Source: Diprion similis
Taxonomy: Eukaryota; Arthropoda; Insecta; Hymenoptera; Diprionidae
Length of the DNA stretch: 64,000 bases
Direction of reading: 5' to 3'
NCBI RefSeq assembly: GCF_021155765.1
Contig: NC_060106.1
Coordinates: 21,292,031 to 21,356,030 of the forward strand
In this document: piece by piece, positions 14,501 to 25,630 of the stretch
Layout: each line of letters starts with the position of its first letter
How positions within the stretch are numbered: position 1 is the first letter of the stretch
Position numbers and translations under genes: made by a program
Notes under the pieces: model-generated
What the model saw: only the letters and a program-made list of their open reading frames with translations
Databases searched by the model: none
What the model was told of the DNA's origin: nothing

Positions 14501-16433
14501 ACTTTGGAATATGAATTCCTGCATGCGTATTGCTAAAATCCAAACAATACAAATCAACACTAAACAGAATATTAAATACATGAACAACTGAGTTTCTAAG
14601 GTTTAATTTTCAACCATCTTTAGGACTCTGAAAACCTGAATCTATGTCATTGGCAAAAACTTGAGTTTTAACTAGATCTAATTTCAGTTTAATAGGCGAT
14701 GTGAAAAGGAGATGAAAAGAGGAGGATTGGCGTGAAAAATAATGCATGAAATTTTCAGGTTTTCAGATTTGCAACTTTTAGCGCCAGCCTAAAAGAACGT
14801 CGCGCTAACGAAAAGCGATATATCTATGTGCCATTCAGTGTACACCTCAAAGTGCTAATATTCACGCGGTACTGGTTTAGGTCTTATCTTTATATGACCT
14901 TCGCTGAAGAAATAACTTCCACTTGATACTTTCTCACATTTTTGAGCTGTTGTTTGGTTACAGATAATTCTAATTATGCCAATTTTCACAAGTATACGTA
15001 ATAAAATGACTTTGTTACACACTCTTTTAGTCCAGTACACTTGTATTGATTTACCGATAATCAAATATTACTGTTCGAAAGTGACATTGATGGTGCAAAA
15101 ATAATCAACTTACTGTATCAAAAAGTGAGATATTTAGCGGTTCCTTGCAATGACACGTTAACAATAAGCTTTACACACACAGTTGCAAATTACGTAGCTG
15201 TAAGGCTGACAGATGGGTGTGCAGACATTTGACAATTAGGTCAGTAGGTCAGGTGCAAACTTTATCAATGCAACTACAAATACTCATGAAAAATCTCTAT
15301 GAAAGCTCGCGTAAAATATCTAGTAATAGCTGAAATAATATACGCATCATTTGGCCATAAGGCTTTTTCAACAATATTATTTTCTCTCCTCAAAATATTG
15401 TTAATCCTAAAGCAGCAGCTGTTGGATTGCATCAGATGTCTGACATGGTTCATTTATTTTTCCCTCAAGCAACCACAATTTTACATCAATGTTACCAAAA
15501 TCTTTTGAAAATATTAAACTTTTTTCAAACACATGAACAATTGACGTGAAAAAAAAAAAAAAAAATTATAATAAATATCGGTTAACAGTCTGATGGGAAA
15601 TTATTATTTATATACGCACACTATTTTGCTTTCATGAAGCAGAGAATGAGGTATTTTTCCTTCTTCCTTAAATTCATTTGTTTTCAAGTCCAATTTTTAC
15701 GATATACGCACACAGAAATTCAAATGGCAAAGTATTTGGCAATAAGCTCAAACATGTTTTTACGAAACCTATTATACTTGGTTGCCCAAGTACGCATATT
15801 CATTTATATGTGTACAAGTGCAATAGTCTGCACAATTACTTTCACAAGACAAGGAATTTCAATTGTACACACTACCTTGTATAAACAAAAAATTATGCGA
15901 ATATAAAAAATACATGAAATAATAATGATAATAATTCTTGCAGATTACTGCAGAATTTATTCATGAAAAATTGTCTAAACAATAATTCATATTTAGATAA
16001 TGACATTCCGCTTCAAAAAATATATGCATAATAATAGCATAGTACGTAGAAATTTAGAATAAATAAAAATTTGTTAAGAAAGAAACGAATTTAGATGGGT
16101 TCTAATACAAAGATACATAGTTTAGATTCAAGGTGATTTAAACATGTGATAAAATTGTGGTTCAATATTTCGATGGAATTAATTTGAGAGAAAATTGTAT
16201 AATTTAATAATAAATCAACAACAATTCGATTTGTTTTTTTTTTTTTTTAATAATTGAGAAAAGTGATTTCGGATGGTGAGAAGTTGATTAATTGTCAAAT
16301 TATCGATCGGAAATTTTTGCGAGAGCAGGGTAGAGAAAAAAAAATCGTAAGCACAATGGCAGCCAATGATTGTTGGAGAAAAATTAAATTTGTGAAACAA
16401 AAGTTGATTGAAAACATTGCGCAAGGCTGCAAT

Positions 16434-16464
<31 letters not shown>

Positions 16465-17286
16465 CGAGCAGAAGCAGCAATGCGCGATAGATTTGATGAT
16501 AGGTAGCGTAAATGTACGCACGCTATACGCTACGTAAGAATAGATACAGAGGAACAGCTGTCATTGACATTGTACGTCTACGCACAATTTTTCGTCCACG
16601 TTTACGCGAAGCGAATAAAATTGATATTTGTGGCGATTGGTGAGCCGTAGACGACAGGGGGGGAGAAGGAGGGGGGGGGGGGGGGGGGGGAAGCTCGCTC
16701 GCTACGAAATAGTAGAATTGTTCAATGACAGGGTTATTTATTGGTTTCATCGAAGTGCCCAGGTGAAAAAGGGGAAAAATATAGGGTTGACAAAGGCAAC
16801 TTGAGGGTAAAGGAATAACGAGGAACGACGACAGCACAAGATAGGTGCGATCAGCTGATTCCTTTGTTTAGGTCACTGACACTCACGAAAAAGCACCCTG
16901 CCATTTTAAATCGATATTGCCGAGGGGTCTGTCAGATTGGGAAATAAATAAATGGCAATTTGGTGGTGATTTTTAGTGATTTTTGGCCAGGTGACACTTG
17001 TGGTGTCAAAAATAAATCGCGTTGGGAAATATCCTTGAAATACGCATCGCAGTTTGAGACAGAGGATGGCTAACTCACCTTTGTAATGGACACGGAGGTT
17101 GTTTTGCGACAGGCCTATGTAGTTGAATTTATCCTTTGGACTCCAGGATCGCGGCAATGGCGTTTCTTCTTCGTTCACCATCGGGTAGAGCATCTTCAAA
17201 CGATCGGTTGGCTGACTTTGCCCTGAATTCGTACCTGAAGGCTCCATAGCGCTCCGCTCCTCGCTGGTTGCTGCCATCTTTGTCAT
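11534..17286 (-). CDS. RanBPM: RanBPM (RanBP9/RanBP10), CTLH E3 ligase scaffold subunit
   Basis: Seven coding exons on the minus strand: 17286-17079, 14273-13918, 13830-13643, 13095-12983, 12822-12385, 12122-11799 and 11667-11534. Joined they give 586 residues with no frame break. Visible domains are SPRY at about residues 60-225 (motif [20 protein letters not shown]), LisH at about 252-282 ([14 protein letters not shown]), CTLH from about 288 ([14 protein letters not shown]), an Asn-rich low-complexity linker, and CRA at about 450-586. Family knowledge: RanBP9/10 is a subunit of the GID/CTLH ubiquitin ligase and an adaptor for receptors; in flies RanBPM acts in the germline stem cell niche and nervous system. 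The start is uncertain: I chose the ATG at 17286 ([10 protein letters not shown]), but an in-frame ATG at 17403 would add 39 residues. Intron 1 is 2.8 kb; the others are short. Confidence 0.95.
16434..16464. repeat. (CAG)n trinucleotide repeat
   Basis: About ten near-perfect AGC/CAG units inside RanBPM intron 1. Not coding. Confidence 0.9.
16671..16690. repeat. Poly-G homopolymer, 20 bases
   Basis: A run of G in RanBPM intron 1, preceded by shorter G runs. It could form a G-quadruplex or be a length-error site. Confidence 0.85.
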
Positions 17287-17445
17287 TCTCGATCCCACCA
17301 CTAGCTCTCCCTGCTGTTCACCGAAACAGGCTGGCCAAGAGCCACTGCTGCCACACGCGGCCCAACAAGTTACTAGATTTTCGAATTTCGAATGTCGAAT
17401 CATCGCTGAGTTGGCGGATAAGAATCGTTTGGATGTATTTAACAC

Positions 17446-19039
17446 GCAAAATACTCACTTGTTACACGCTATATTGATATTCTATTTCAGACTAAAATAC
17501 AAAAGAAAGGCGTCTTTAGATCTATCGATGTGCATTCTTTATATACAAAGTAGTAAAGGCCGTTACTCTATGCGCTAAAAATTATATGATTCTGGTGATA
17601 TTTTTCTATGCAACTTTATGGGAATTATTATTGTAGGAAATAAATTAATTAGCGTTTCTTACATGACATAATGATAACAGTTTTTGAATTGCGATTGAAG
17701 GAAGAAAAATCAAACAATGGAAACTGCTAGAATCAGAATCATGCTATCCAAATAGAAGTCTAACGAACAAGAAGATGGTCACTTTTGTTTATCATGCTCG
17801 GAGCCAGGTCCAAAGTATTTGATTTAATAAGATTACTTAACATTCGATAACGATGTGCATATATTTACAGAAGTGCGAGGTGACCGATAAATCAATTTTA
17901 GGTTTTTGCAATAAAACTGTACAGCGTTAATATGCACCGTAGTGAATTTTGGGAAGTTGGGTTTATTTACGGACTCGTATAAACTGTGGTAGGATAGAAT
18001 AGGAAGGGGTATCGTAATACGCACGATGTACAAATCACTGATGCTGCTTGTACTACAAGCAGAATGACGGCTACCTTCATGTACGCGATCACCGCTTCAC
18101 AAGGCCGTAACGTCACTCTCGTCTGTGGCTATGTGACTATTACATTATAACGATTAAAAAGAACGATACTCCGTAATTCAACAGGTTCAATTTGTGGCCC
18201 TGGTTTAGTGAAATAAATCGACGGACTTGAATTTGCATGTCCCAATTTGAGGTAAGAATTTGTTGTGTACTCATACTATGTAAAACTATTATGAGCTCAT
18301 TCGAATTTTTATGTATTTCGATAATAATAATCAGATCTGAAATATGAGAGACCGCGAGTCACGGACCTCGTTTCGGTCAAGTTCATTACTTTCTGTCTTA
18401 CGTTAACCATTAATTAATCTACGATTTGCTGCGTTGAAATCTTGTAGATAGGTGTTAAATTCTATACGTCTACGAAAATTGGATTTCGAGGATAGAACTT
18501 GTCTTCAATTTTCTCATATGTTCATCGTTCTCGTAGCTGATAGTTGGGCTGAGATATTCGAATGTGGCGAATATTCTTCTGAATCTTGACCTCTGGCATA
18601 GTTCGTAACTCAAACATGGTTATTATTACTTCACTGTTTCTTCTATCATTCAATATGGTAACCAAGGAAAGGAGAGTAAAGAGGAGGAAATCTAAAAGGG
18701 GACAAGCCAGCAATATTTCACAACCTATTTACACAAAAATCCAATCGCGTCCCTTTTACAAACTTTTGGCCATCACGTGTTACAGCTGTGACTTCCATAG
18801 ATAATTCACTATAGCTTCACTAAAACACGTGATAAGCAGCTCCGATGATACGAAGTAAAAGTCACCATGGTTCGAATAATACGGGTTAATCGTGAACTTG
18901 CGCAAAACGAATTGGAATAATCGAATGTTTTATATTGTACAACAAATTATGAATACTTTAAAATTGTAAATTTAAAGTAACTAATTCAAATATCCATTTT
19001 TTCCTTACCATTTCTAGACTCTGAGAATTATATATTAAG
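17446..19039. promoter_or_regulatory. Divergent spacer between RanBPM and neuroglian-like gene A
   Basis: Contains the RanBPM promoter on the minus side and the 5' leader of gene A on the plus side. A likely untranslated exon of gene A ends at 18251 (TTTGAG then donor GTAAGA). The matching acceptor lies after TTTCTAG at 19017, leaving about 22 bases of leader before the ATG. An equivalent TTTGAG/GTAAG donor precedes gene C at 24836, which supports the reading. Confidence 0.45.
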
Positions 19040-21561
19040 ATGATACATCTCACCGTGGCCTCCATCGTACCCATCGCGTTGACAATTCTGCATGTATCTG
19101 CTCTGAGTAAGCTTCTTTCACATGAATTTTATATTTATATATTTTATTTATTCTATTTTATAAATACATATTTTATCATGATAATTATGATGGTAATAAC
19201 CGTTGATTAATGAAAATGAAAAATCATTGTTATAGAGCCAGAAATTACACAGCCACCGACCAATGGGGTGACTGTAGATGGGAAAAGTGTTCGGATTCCC
19301 TGCCGCGTATCCGGTGTTCCGGAACCTGAAGTCAAATGGTTCAAAAATGGCCAAGAACTCACAGCAGGCAGATACCGCATCCTTGAATCCGGGGATCTTG
19401 AAATTGATAATGTCCACTTCGGCGATGCTGGGACCTACAGATGTAACGCATTAAACAAATTTGGCAGTGAGGAAGCCTCCGGTAATCTTGAGGTGAAAGA
19501 ACACACGACCATCACCGATGAACCGGAAGACTACGAAGTTGCTGCTGGATCTACAGCAACATTCAGGTGCGTTACTTTTATATTAAAGAAACAAATAATC
19601 GCCATTTCTGCCCAACTAGTCCAGAAGTTTCTATTATTTTATTATATTCGATTATCACAGTATCTGATTTAAATAACTAAATTAAACTTTATCGCAGATT
19701 TCAGTTTAAACTAATCAAATCTGTGTTCCAGATGTAATGCTGTGACAGATTTAAGTTTGTCACTGATTATTGACTGGCTGCGTAACGGAGAGCGGATAGA
19801 TTTTGGCACTGAGCAGAGGTTTATTATGGCCAACGATTATTCATTGACCATTACAAAGACTATAGACTCAGATTCTGGAACATACACATGCGTCGCTCGT
19901 ACAGAGCTAGATGAAGCAAAAGCTGAAGCTACATTAATGGTCCAAAATGTGCCGGAAGCACCTCGCTTAGAGGTAGTAATGTGCGATATACATGAAGCCA
20001 ACGTCCAATGGGTCCCTACAGGTGACAATAGAGCTCCCATCCTTCGATACACCATCCAATCTAAAACCAGTTTGAACAATGACACGTGGGTGGTTATAAA
20101 GGACGATATTCCGGCCACAGCGCAAAACTACACCGTACCGCTGACACCCTGGGTCGAAAAGGCCTTCCGTGTTTTGGCGTGGAACAAAATAGGTAAATAA
20201 GACATCAATTGTTGAATTTAATCGCTCCTCGTATACGATTGAGGAGTGGATTTTCATCGAGCTTTACTTGAGCACAGGGGTGTCGTTACCATCGCAATCC
20301 AGCGAGGCTTGTGTCACTCCACCTGATGTCCCTCATATGAACCCGAAGAACGTTAGAGCTGCGGGAACAAATCCTCATAATATGGTCATTAGATGGACCG
20401 TGATGCCTCGGACAGATCGTAATGGGCCAGGGTTCAAGTACCGAGTGTTCTATAAGCGTGATGCAGACGGCGCAGAATGGACTGTTACAGATATAAACAA
20501 CTGGAAATTGCACAAACTCCAGATAGACAATCTGCCGACTTACCAGCGGTACAAGATCAAAATTATCGCCATTAATGACCTGGGAGAGTCCAGGATAGCG
20601 GCGAACGAAGTCTTCGGCTACTCGGGAGAGGACGGTGATTATCGGTTCCCACTGCGTTTTTAATTAATGCAAACGACCATGTTTAAGCCGTCGTAGATTT
20701 TTTTTATCCAACCAATTTTTGTCTCGGTTTACTTCTTACACAGTGCCGCAACAAGCTCCGGGGAACTTCACGCTGTTAAATGTAACCGGAAGTACGAGTG
20801 CATTATTCTCATGGAGCCCTGTACCAGAAAAGTCGATTAGGGGAAAATTTCGGGGTTATAAAATCCAGACGTGGACAGACAAGAATACGGATGAAAATAT
20901 AACCGAGATTCATGTGAACAAGGACAGGACCAGATTTCTGTTTCAAAAATTGGTGCCATTCAGCAAAAACTACGTGAGGATTCTTGCCTACAATAAAAGG
21001 TACGGATGAACAGAAAAGTTGTAACGAAATCGTGATGACCAGCTTCTTGATTCAGCTTTTTCAATCATCTCGGATAGGTACTACGGCCCACCGTCGGATA
21101 CGCTGAGCTTTGAAACACCTGAGGGAGTTCCAGGAATGGTCCAATCGTTCGACGCAGATCCTCTGGGATCTGGCGCGCTCAATTTAACCTGGGCAAAGCC
21201 TGAACATCCCAACGGAATTCTCACCGGGTATAGAATTTACTACGAAACCGTTTCAGGCACAGATTTGGGTCCCATTCGGGAGATGAGACCGTCCGTCACG
21301 GACCCAGAAGCGACTAGTGTCGAGCTACATGGGTTGTTACCAGAAACTACCTACAGAATTCATATTCGAGCCACGACAAGAGCTGGGGAAGGTGAACAGT
21401 AAGTGTTGTTGGCAAAATGTTATTACACTGATATGTATATTGAGTTAAGAATCATTCGACTACACTTTTATAATTTCATTTCGCTTTTTCAACCATTTTT
21501 CAGATACTTTATCGAACGATCAACAGACGGCCCAGACACAGAAGATTATTATGACGAATAA
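19040..21561 (+). CDS. Neuroglian-derived secreted protein A (signal peptide, Ig5-Ig6, FN3 x4)
   Basis: Seven exons: 19040-19106, 19236-19566, 19732-20192, 20278-20634, 20744-20999, 21078-21398 and 21504-21561. They give 616 residues. Exon 1 encodes a 22-residue hydrophobic signal peptide and ends in phase 1. The mature part aligns in order with Ig5 (Cys45/Cys92), Ig6 (Cys134/Cys186) and the first four fibronectin III repeats of neuroglian/L1CAM. Diagnostic strings include GDLEI, EDYEVAAGSTATFRC, RGKFRGYKIQTWT and TPEGVP. It then ends in an acidic tail (DGPDTEDYYDE) and a stop. Missing relative to neuroglian are Ig1-4, FN3-5, the transmembrane helix and the ankyrin-binding tail. I infer a soluble extracellular protein that may bind or compete with L1-type adhesion receptors. 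Exons are intact with conserved disulfide cysteines, so this is probably a functional paralogue. Confidence 0.9.
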
Positions 21562-22404
21562 GTCGCTCAGAATTTTCTGCCAATTGGTGCCTTCATCTGT
21601 CTGAAGGGGGAATAATTATAATAATGATTTTTTAGGTATACGTTTTAAAAGAATGTATTTGTTTTTCTTTCAATTAACAATGGAATATAAACTTAAAATA
21701 TTGGCTTTCCCAGTTTCAACTTGTCAAAAATTGAACCTCCTAAGATTTACTGTAAACATTATGTGTTGAACTTCGAATATCGATGGAACCGTAGTTTACA
21801 GGCATGCGTAAAAGTAAGACTTTTAAATTTTTGCTACTGAATGTGTGACGGAAAAACCTCACGGCTGCAGAAGATATTTTGTGACCAGATAGCGAATTAT
21901 AATTATCTGAAAAACTAGCTAAATGAAGTAACAATAAAAATACTTGTTAAATAATTGAGCGACAAATCCAATTTACTGCAATGTTCTCGACAAGCTTGTG
22001 AATCCATGTTTTCCGTACGATCATTTGTGCAGTCGACCAATTTAAGTACGAAGCAAGTAGAGAGCTGCTTTTGCGTGTGATTTTGAATCCTTACGACGAC
22101 TAGATGAAACGCTCATCGAAGCACAGCGACGTGTCAAGCGATTCGTGGCACGTAATGACGATTTTCAACTATATCGACGAAAGTACACTGCAACATCGAA
22201 ATAGACCGAGCATAAGAGCAAAGGATAAGTCATTTGAGCTCTCTGCGTCTGCGAGAGTTAATCGTTAAACTAGTTGCAGTTTTTTTCTACTACATACGAA
22301 CGAGTTGATTGCACAAAATCTACTGACTTTTCGAACTTTTACAATTGATTTTTTTTTTTTACTACTTTCAAATCTCCAAAAACTAACAGTTACAATATAT
22401 TAAG
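21562..22404. other. Spacer between neuroglian-like genes A and B
   Basis: Contains the 3' UTR of gene A and the promoter and leader of gene B. No other coding sequence is seen. Confidence 0.5.
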
Positions 22405-24257
22405 ATGGAACATCTCATCGTGGCCTTAATCTTATCCTTCGAGCTGATTACGGTTCTACAAGTATCTGCGCAGAGTAAGTATACAGATACAATTTATACT
22501 CGTTTTACGATACAAATTGAAAATGCAAGCTTGACGTTCGTTCTCATTTCATATCTATAGTCGAGAAACGCGGAATAACCATTTATAGAGGAAAAATCTG
22601 CAAGAATTTTTTACAGAACGGAACACGTAATGAAACTTAAATAATGATTCAAATATCAAAGTATTATGTGTGCTTGCAGCTACTATCAGACCAGTAATTT
22701 ATCTTCAACGTAGCTATAGTTCTCGGTTCTTTCTAATTCAGAATTCAACACAAATAGACATCCAATAATACAAGTTGATAACGCAGCGGTGACACAGTTG
22801 TTTGCTGTACTTCTTGACCCCGAATGATTACATTTATTTACAGTACAATATCCACCAAAAATAACGAAGCAGCCGCCAACAAATGAACAGTTCTTTCAAA
22901 CCGCTGAACCAATGGTAAAAGGCAGAGATCTTATCCTAGAATGTGAGGCTGAAGGCAACCCTGCGCCAACGTAAGTTAAAAATATCTGCACCTAATGGAT
23001 AAGAAGGAAACTTTTCCATAGAAACTTTCCATCGATTAGCTAGAACCGGTCTCCAATTTAATAAAACTGGGGACTATAATAAACCGCCATTACTATTAGA
23101 CTAAAATTAATTCAATCATCAGGTATCGTTGGAGAAAAAACGGAAGACATTTCGAGTGGCAAACGTACGCAATTCACATCTCACAGCGACCTGGTAAAGG
23201 AACATTGGTAATATCGAAACCGCGAGCCGAAGACGTAGGTCAGTATCAATGCATAGCCGAAAACGCTTTGGGAACCGCAATATCGAATTCGGTATTCATG
23301 CGAAAAGCGGAGCTCGACTATCCGAAAGACATCCAATCGGCCATAATGACTGCAAACGAGGGAGACCCATTCAAACTGACTTGCCAGTCTCCAACCGGAC
23401 CACCCAAGCCACTGATATACTGGTTGAAACGGTATCCAAACGGAAGTACAGCCTTGATCAACGATTCCAGAATGACCACCGATCCTGAGGGAAATCTTTG
23501 GTTCACTAACGTGACTAGAAACGACGCTTCGGACATGATTTCTTACATTTGTGCAGTCAGTTCGGAGTTCAAGGCCGAGTACAAGCTGAGTCCTCCTGTC
23601 TTGTTAAATGTTGAGCGAACGGGATTGCCAGCAAATAATAATACACGAGAGCCAGTACAGCAGTACGTTACCATAAAGAATAAGGCTGCTTTACAAGGTA
23701 GAACAGTGGAACTGTACTGCATTTTTGACGGCACTCCTGTTCCGCAGACAGTGTGGAAGAAAAATGGTGAAATATTGGAAAGCAGCGAGCGGATGACGGT
23801 GAGGAACGACGGAAAATCGTTGTTCATAAGACATGTTGTATTCGAGGATGAGGGAACGTACACTTGCAACGTATCGAATGGAGTCGGCGATCCAAAGTCG
23901 TACTCGATTAACCTCCAAGTCCAATCTTTTCCTTATTTCACTGTCGAACCAGAAACCATAACTGCAGTGGAGAACGAGAGCGCGGAGTTTAGGTGCGATG
24001 CTGGTGGTGTTCCTGGGCCTGAAATCAGGTGGATCCATAACGGGAGGCCTGTTCAGGAGTCGACGTATAATCCGAGAAGGAAAGTATCTGCGAATTCGAT
24101 TGTCATTGAGAACCTGGTCAGGAATGACACTGGGAACTACGGATGTAACGCTACGAACTCTCTAGGTTATGTTTACAAAGACGTTTTTGTTAACGTCTTG
24201 GCTTCGACACCAGAACCTACACAACCGCCGACGACTACGGAAGAAGCGAATATATAG
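22405..24257 (+). CDS. Neuroglian-derived secreted protein B (signal peptide plus Ig1-Ig4), hemolin-like
   Basis: Three exons, 22405-22474, 22844-22970 and 23123-24257, give 443 residues. Exon 1 encodes a 23-residue signal peptide (MEHLIVALILSF...) and ends in phase 1. The mature protein is four Ig domains with cysteine pairs 57/109, 153/209, 265/314 and 357/407. The sequence follows neuroglian Ig1-4 closely: RKAEL, DPEGNLWF, GTPVPQTVW, PYFTVEPE and NYGCNATNSLGYVYKDV. Directly after Ig4 it ends in a short Thr/Pro-rich tail (TPEPTQPPTTTEEANI) and TAG. Several N-glycosylation sequons are present (NGST, NVTR, NVSN, NATN). Ig1-4 of L1-type receptors form the horseshoe used in homophilic adhesion. 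The same Ig1-4-only secreted layout defines lepidopteran hemolin. Immune or adhesion function here is inference from architecture. Confidence 0.9.
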
Positions 24258-24309
24258 AACAATTAACAAATGTATGAAACAGAAACATCATGATTGAGTT
24301 TATTTTGAG

Positions 24310-24315
24310 AATAAA
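24310..24315 (+). terminator. Poly(A) signal of gene B
   Basis: AATAAA 53 bases after the stop codon, consistent with gene B ending after Ig4 as an independent transcript rather than reading on into gene C. Confidence 0.6.
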
Positions 24316-24519
24316 CTTTACCCTTCCCAGTACCGCTCTATTTGTAATATAATATAAAGAGATTTCCTGAAACCAGTAAAAACTTTTCTTGCGATACATT
24401 TTTTACTAACGACACTATTGATGGCGATGCAGGCAGTTACAGAGTGCATGGAAAATTAATTCTTGTATCGCTATAATTGTGCAGCCAGTTATCCTCGCGA
24501 TGTCAATAACTGCTCCTCT

Positions 24520-24615
24520 CACCTTAATCACGATTTCCGGCTACCAAATAAACGCCGCATCGTTGAATGGGTCATGCGAGAAATTGGCAAATTGGTGACA
24601 CTGAAGTCGTAATTA
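24520..24615 (+). repeat. Duplicated flank, upstream copy
   Basis: Aligns over about 90 bases with 28140-28229. Shared strings are atttccggcta, cgttgaatg/cattgaatg, gtcatgc, aattg.caaattggtg and tcgtaattag. It is evidence that non-coding DNA was duplicated together with the neuroglian-like genes. Confidence 0.75.
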
Positions 24616-25630
24616 GGGGGGTGGAGGGGGGAATTTTTTTACGACGCACGTACAGTAGATATTAACATCACGGACAGAGTGACAGTGCCTGGTTTGTCCT
24701 GAGCTTGATCGTCGTTTCGTAAGAGCAGGGTACGAATTTCGTCTACAATTGATTAGAAAGAACGTGAAGATTCGTTCTGTGGTTTTGATTTTGCGAGTTT
24801 ATGTAGCAAATTTGGTTTCTTACGAGCGGATTTGAGGTAAGCGTTTGTTCGATGGTGTCTATGATTATCCCGGGTGAGATTCCATATCAAATTCCTAATA
24901 AAATTCAAGTGCATAGCCTCGATGTATTTAACATTGATTAATTATTCCAAGTTCATAATTTTTCAAGCAATGCACTGCATCGTCAACACTGAAAATAAGT
25001 CAAACTCAAGTTGCCCTCATCCTTATACAGGATTTTACTCTCTGTTGAAATTGACGAAAATTCGATATTTATGAAATTCTTCGTTTCTGATCGTTTGCGT
25101 TCGAACTCCCAGAGAAGGATTTTAAATAAAATACAGAAATAAGCAATCACGTGATAAAAACGTATATTAAATTCTGAATTTATGCATTCGTGTACCGTTC
25201 AATAATTGGCACGATTCTAGATGAATTACCAGAGTTTGAAACTAATTATATATGCATTAATTTTTTTATCGTAATCTACTGGCTTAATTAATTAAAAGTT
25301 ATAGTTATTATTATATAAATACAAAGTAGACCTGCTGGGACATTATGATTAATTCAATTTTTCTAACAGTGTATCTTCAGAGCAACACTGATCATCTTGT
25401 TGAGCATCTAGTTGGAATGCTCACATTCCAAGCATCTCTTTTGTTCTATTAACAAGAAGTCGGGTATTGAATAAATTTCTTTTATTTACCCTCCACACCT
25501 AACCAATACCAGTTAATCAAAGTACAACTTATTAAATCCTGAGAAGTTTACGTTTGAGCTTAATTTATGCATTCGTCAATGTTTTTAGCATTCCGTTTTC
25601 ATTCCATACTACCAATCCTACACCAGGATA

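Larger units (their letters stand above)
14274..17078 (-). other. RanBPM intron 1, 2.8 kb
   Basis: Minus-strand intron joining KG and YGK codons, with donor GTGAGT at 17078 and an acceptor after a TTCTTCTTCAG tract at 14274. It holds a CAG repeat (16434-16464) and a 20-base G run (16671-16690). The apparent poly-Ser and poly-Leu frames there come only from the repeat. I see no nested gene. Confidence 0.75.
24258..25630. promoter_or_regulatory. Spacer between genes B and C with gene C leader
   Basis: Holds a segment (24520-24615) duplicated downstream of gene C at 28140-28229. It also holds a probable untranslated exon ending at 24836 (TTTGAG then donor GTAAGC), and an acceptor CACCAG at 25626 just before the gene C start codon. 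Confidence 0.45.

Noticed and set aside
16254-16490. Open frame with a poly-serine tract
   Set aside because: It is produced by the CAG repeat inside RanBPM intron 1; there is no similarity outside the repeat.
19040-24257. Genes A and B as one rearranged or misassembled neuroglian gene
   Set aside because: Each has its own start codon, related signal peptide, intact splice phases and a stop. Gene C repeats the structure of A on the far side of B, which a simple misassembly would not produce. Long-read confirmation would still be worthwhile.
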